A stretch of 64,000 bases of DNA from Polytrichum commune (lineage: Eukaryota > Streptophyta > Polytrichopsida > Polytrichales > Polytrichaceae): positions 43,353,554 to 43,417,553 of the forward strand of contig OX485803.1 in NCBI GenBank assembly GCA_950295325.1, written 5' to 3'. Every line of letters begins with the position of its first letter. Within the stretch, counting starts at the first letter, position 1. Shown here piece by piece: positions 61,233 through 64,000 of this stretch. Below the pieces are notes generated by a model that saw only the letters and a list, made by a program, of their open reading frames with translations, was not told the DNA's origin and searched no databases. Position numbers and translations under genes: made by a program.

Positions 61233-62628
61233 TTACATTGTCTCCAGCCCATTGATCTTCGCGGGGTTGTGCTGCTCTTGATAGACATCTGCGCGAGGAG
61301 TCGTGGGTGAAGGCGGGTAGCCTTGTGGGGCTGGCCGAGCCTTGTTAGTGGCGAGTGGAGACTTTGGGGGAGGTGGGTACCTGGGCTTTGGAGAAGGCCT
61401 GGCGTTCGGCTTCGTCTTCGGCTGCAGGGACTTGAAACTGAGCAAGTTATCAAGGCCCCTCAGGTGGAACCGGTTGACCAAAAGAGCTTCCATTACTTCT
61501 TCCGAGCGCTTCAAAACCATTCCCATGCGCGAGTCACTGATAATAGTGCTCAAGACCGTCGGGTCTTGCTGCAGGCCTATGTTGGGAGGTGGAGGTGGGT
61601 ACCTGGGCTTTGGAGAAGGCCTGGCGATCGGCTTCGTCTTCGGCTGCAGGGACTTGAAACTGAGCAAGTTATCAAGGCCCCTCAGGTGGAACCGGTTGAC
61701 CAAAAGAGCTTCCATTACTTCTTCCGAGCGCTTCAAAACCATTCCCATGAACGAGTCACTGATAATAGTGCTCGAGACCGTCGGGTCTTGCTGCAGGCTT
61801 GGGTTGCCAGGTGGAGGTGGGTACCCGGGCTTTGGAGCAGGCTTCTGTAAGTCCAATTTAGCCTCTCGGATCAAACTCCCTTTGCCTTCCACACTTGCAT
61901 GTATTGCAGACTGATGCGAGCTTGGCTGAAAGGAATGAACGAACCATGAGGTTAGCACAAAATATGCTGACAATTTCCTGGGAAAATCGGAACTATGACA
62001 TTACATTCATATGAGCTATATCTATTGCCTGGGAAAAGTTCTCAGGATTTCAAGCAAATATTTCTTCCAGGCACATTCTCTGGGCCTAAGTCAATGGATC
62101 TAATGAGAAGCGAATGCAGTTCTGGACCGGGCCAGCATTGCAGTTCTAGTTGATGAAGTTCCTTGGATTATGCGAGGGAAATCGTTTTGAAACTAGAATC
62201 AATCGCTCATCCAAGAGCCCGAGGGGTGATATCAGAACTTGTTTTCGCACATTATAAACCCCTGGAGGCGTGATATCATTCATAATGCTCAGATTATGTC
62301 CATGAGCTGATTGCATATCATGTCCAATGACCAACTCAAATAGGTGATGACTTGCCGCTCCCGTGGCCCGTCATCCACTATCCTCTCGTTGGTTGTCTAG
62401 TCCTCATCAATCAACATATACAGGCACCCTTGAGATACATACCTACAAAAACTAGATTTCCTGAAGAGGATGTTTTATATACCAGACGAGTTAGCTGCAA
62501 AGTGTGAAGAATTAACTCACATGAACTAGCAACGTTGACTCTGAAGTCGAAGCTGAGACCACCACGACGACTACCATCCCCATCGCCACAACCAGTCCCA
62601 ACCAGCGACACATCATCACCACATTCAT
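61233..62628 (-). CDS. Predicted secreted Pro-rich repeat protein
   Basis: Two exons join in phase 0: 62521-62628 and 61233-61925 (donor CAT|GTGAGT, acceptor TTCCTTTCAG|CCA), giving 266 residues. Exon 1 encodes a clear signal peptide: MNVVMMCRWLGLVVAMGMVV, a run of six Val, then SASTSES. Exon 2 holds a 74-residue unit (222 bp), two full copies and a partial third, each with LQQDPTV.STIISDS, then VLKRSEEVMEALLVNRFHLR, GLDNLLSFKSLQPKTKP and a Pro-rich linker KPRYPPPP. The copies are nearly identical in DNA and stay in frame. The tail is Pro-rich and basic (PPSPTTPRADVYQEQHNP). I recognise no family. It could be an apoplastic structural protein or a precursor of small peptides; both are guesses. 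Confidence 0.65.
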
Positions 62629-63465
62629 TTTTCTGGTCCCACGGTCTGCACTGCAGGCTTACTCAACCTCTGGTCTCGGATCTTTTGTACCAAAGGTAAC
62701 CCAGAAATGCGTTGAACTGCTCGTTTTCCAAGAATCGGTGTGATACAATCGTCCTAGCTAGTATCTGCTGGTGATCAACCCACCACTCCAGCAGTCTTAA
62801 TTCTGCAGACCAACCGCGACTGCTTGAATGGCGCTTTTGATTCCTGGGTTTCTGTATCTCCCATGTGGCACTGCCACCTTTGTTGCTGGACAGGCGAGAA
62901 TTATCGTCAAATTCTTTTACTGACAAATTCAAGCAGTTCTCTGGGAGCTCTCTTTCATCCAATGTTCGACGCACTTAATTTTGCTCTTCAAATTTGTCTT
63001 ACAGTCATGCACCTCAGCAGTCAAGCTCCTACTTGGCCAAGTCTTCACACCTCGTCCTTGAAGAATCGAAAATAAAATGGAGTGTCTTGCTCTAGGCTGT
63101 CTCCACAATACAATGTCACCAACTGCTCAGATGAGACACATAATGGGCTCCGAATCTGCCGACCCAATCCCACTTGTGAAGATGGGAGGAATGTTGGGGA
63201 ATGACATTCTAGAGCAGCACAAGCCCGGTTTATGCATGATGGGAGCCTTGAGGCGGCTTGAATGGGTATGGATCATGGATTGAGTCAACAGGATGACTGG
63301 AGACGAGTGAAGATTTTACCAGTGTTGCCGCAAGTGGGGCCTGCCATGTCAGGTTATTCCGGGCCCCTTGGCTCAAGTTGGTGAGTCAGGGAGTGAACCT
63401 GGAGGGGCAGGACTTGGGGACTTTTGGAACTTTTGGGGATTCAACCATCATTCGCACTCGATAAC
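62629..63465. other. Region upstream of secreted-protein gene
   Basis: Expected promoter and leader of the minus-strand gene. A minus-strand frame at 62663-62974 (103 codons) has a fairly protein-like composition (WSAELRLLEWWVDHQQILAR) but no recognised family or linked exon. Confidence 0.4.
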
Positions 63466-63467
63466 GT

Positions 63468-63555
63468 GACATGCATCATAGACTTACATGCATCATAGAC
63501 TTCGATGCATCAAAGAATTCGACACATCAAAGAATTCGATACATCAGAGAATTTG
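63468..63555. repeat. ~20-bp minisatellite
   Basis: About five units of the form CATGCATCATAGACTT / GATGCATCAAAGAATTC in tandem, each 19-22 bases, with progressive change along the array. Confidence 0.75.
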
Positions 63556-63934
63556 ACCCAATAATGTGCAGCAAACTTGAATTCGGGCCGTTACTGTGCA
63601 GTTGCATGTAACTCAGATTCTTCAGGTGACAACAGATTCTTCGATGAATTAATGGATGATAACCAGTTGTGGGTTTTCAACATTGGGTTACTGTGGTAAA
63701 AATCGCTAGATTTGTATACGAAGATGATGCTGGTTTGGCTGCATAGTAGATCCACATCAGCATGAGGCGCATTACATAAAATGCGTATATGTGGCTTTGT
63801 TGAATCCATGAATGTGCCACCCATGTTTTCATTAAAAACTCAACAAAGTTAAAAAAGATTTAAACATTTTTTTAGTTCATGACAACAATGTGGACAGCCT
63901 TTGGAAAGAGCAACCAAATCCAAGTATTGAGCCT

Positions 63935-64000
63935 TGCTCCTTTAAGGTAAGCAGGCCTTAAATGGACACTTTTCTCGTTGTATCCACTTAAGGCAAGATA
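63935..64000. repeat. Dispersed repeat R1, copy cut by window edge
   Basis: TTTAAGGTAAGCAGGCCTTA followed by AATGGACACTTTTCTC and a TGTATCCACTT block matches the start of the copies at 2205, 4130 and 10770. Confidence 0.55.

Noticed and set aside
61323-61914. Plus-strand frames of 175 and 190 codons
   Set aside because: They are shadows of the minus-strand secreted-protein gene, which alone has a signal peptide, in-phase splice junctions and sensible composition.

Overview
This window is nuclear DNA from a land plant. Evidence: an intron-rich gene for a plant-type Cnx1 molybdenum-insertion protein, a plant phi-class glutathione S-transferase gene, plant CACTA (En/Spm) transposase genes, an interstitial run of the plant telomere motif TTTAGGG, and gene-poor, AT-rich spacers full of small inverted-repeat elements. 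I cannot place the lineage from sequence alone. Gene density and repeat load would fit a bryophyte or other seedless plant, but this is not shown.

Layout. (1) 1-7167, minus strand: ten exons of a CNX1-like gene. It covers the whole MoeA-like E domain and the start of the MogA-like G domain; the rest lies left of the window. Its introns are colonised by several families of miniature inverted-repeat elements. (2) 7.2-17 kb: a repeat-rich spacer holding a dispersed/inverted repeat array, a ~360-bp tandem duplication, Tourist-like MITEs with TTA-type target sites, a CACTAC-ended MITE and perfect hairpins. (3) 17087-18303, plus strand: a complete three-exon phi GST with an upstream ~140-bp direct duplication. 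(4) 18.3-21.2 kb: spacer with a 42-bp tandem repeat. (5) 21229-49862: a complete giant CACTA transposon of 28,634 bp, bounded by ~32-bp near-perfect terminal inverted repeats starting CACTAG and by a 3-bp target duplication (TTC). It has an intact-looking three-exon TNP2-type transposase (plus strand), a divergently oriented TnpA-like gene with Ptta/En/Spm and DUF8039-like regions (minus), a multi-exon gene of unknown function near its left end (minus, possibly F-box-like), further unknown minus-strand exons, about 8 kb of one diverged ~100-bp satellite family, and a probable nested non-autonomous CACTA element. (6) 49.9-61.2 kb: AT-rich spacer with further MITE copies, a decayed LINE endonuclease region and a diverged duplicated segment. 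(7) 61233-62628, minus strand: a two-exon gene predicted to encode a secreted protein built of 74-residue repeats separated by Pro-rich linkers.

How it works together: CNX1 (molybdenum cofactor) and the GST are ordinary host genes. In the giant element, the TNP2 protein is the expected catalytic transposase, the minus-strand TnpA-like protein is the expected terminal-DNA-binding partner, and the GC-rich subterminal zones with inverted GGGTTGC/GGGTGC motifs are the likely binding sites. The extra genes and internal satellite arrays are what make the element unusual.
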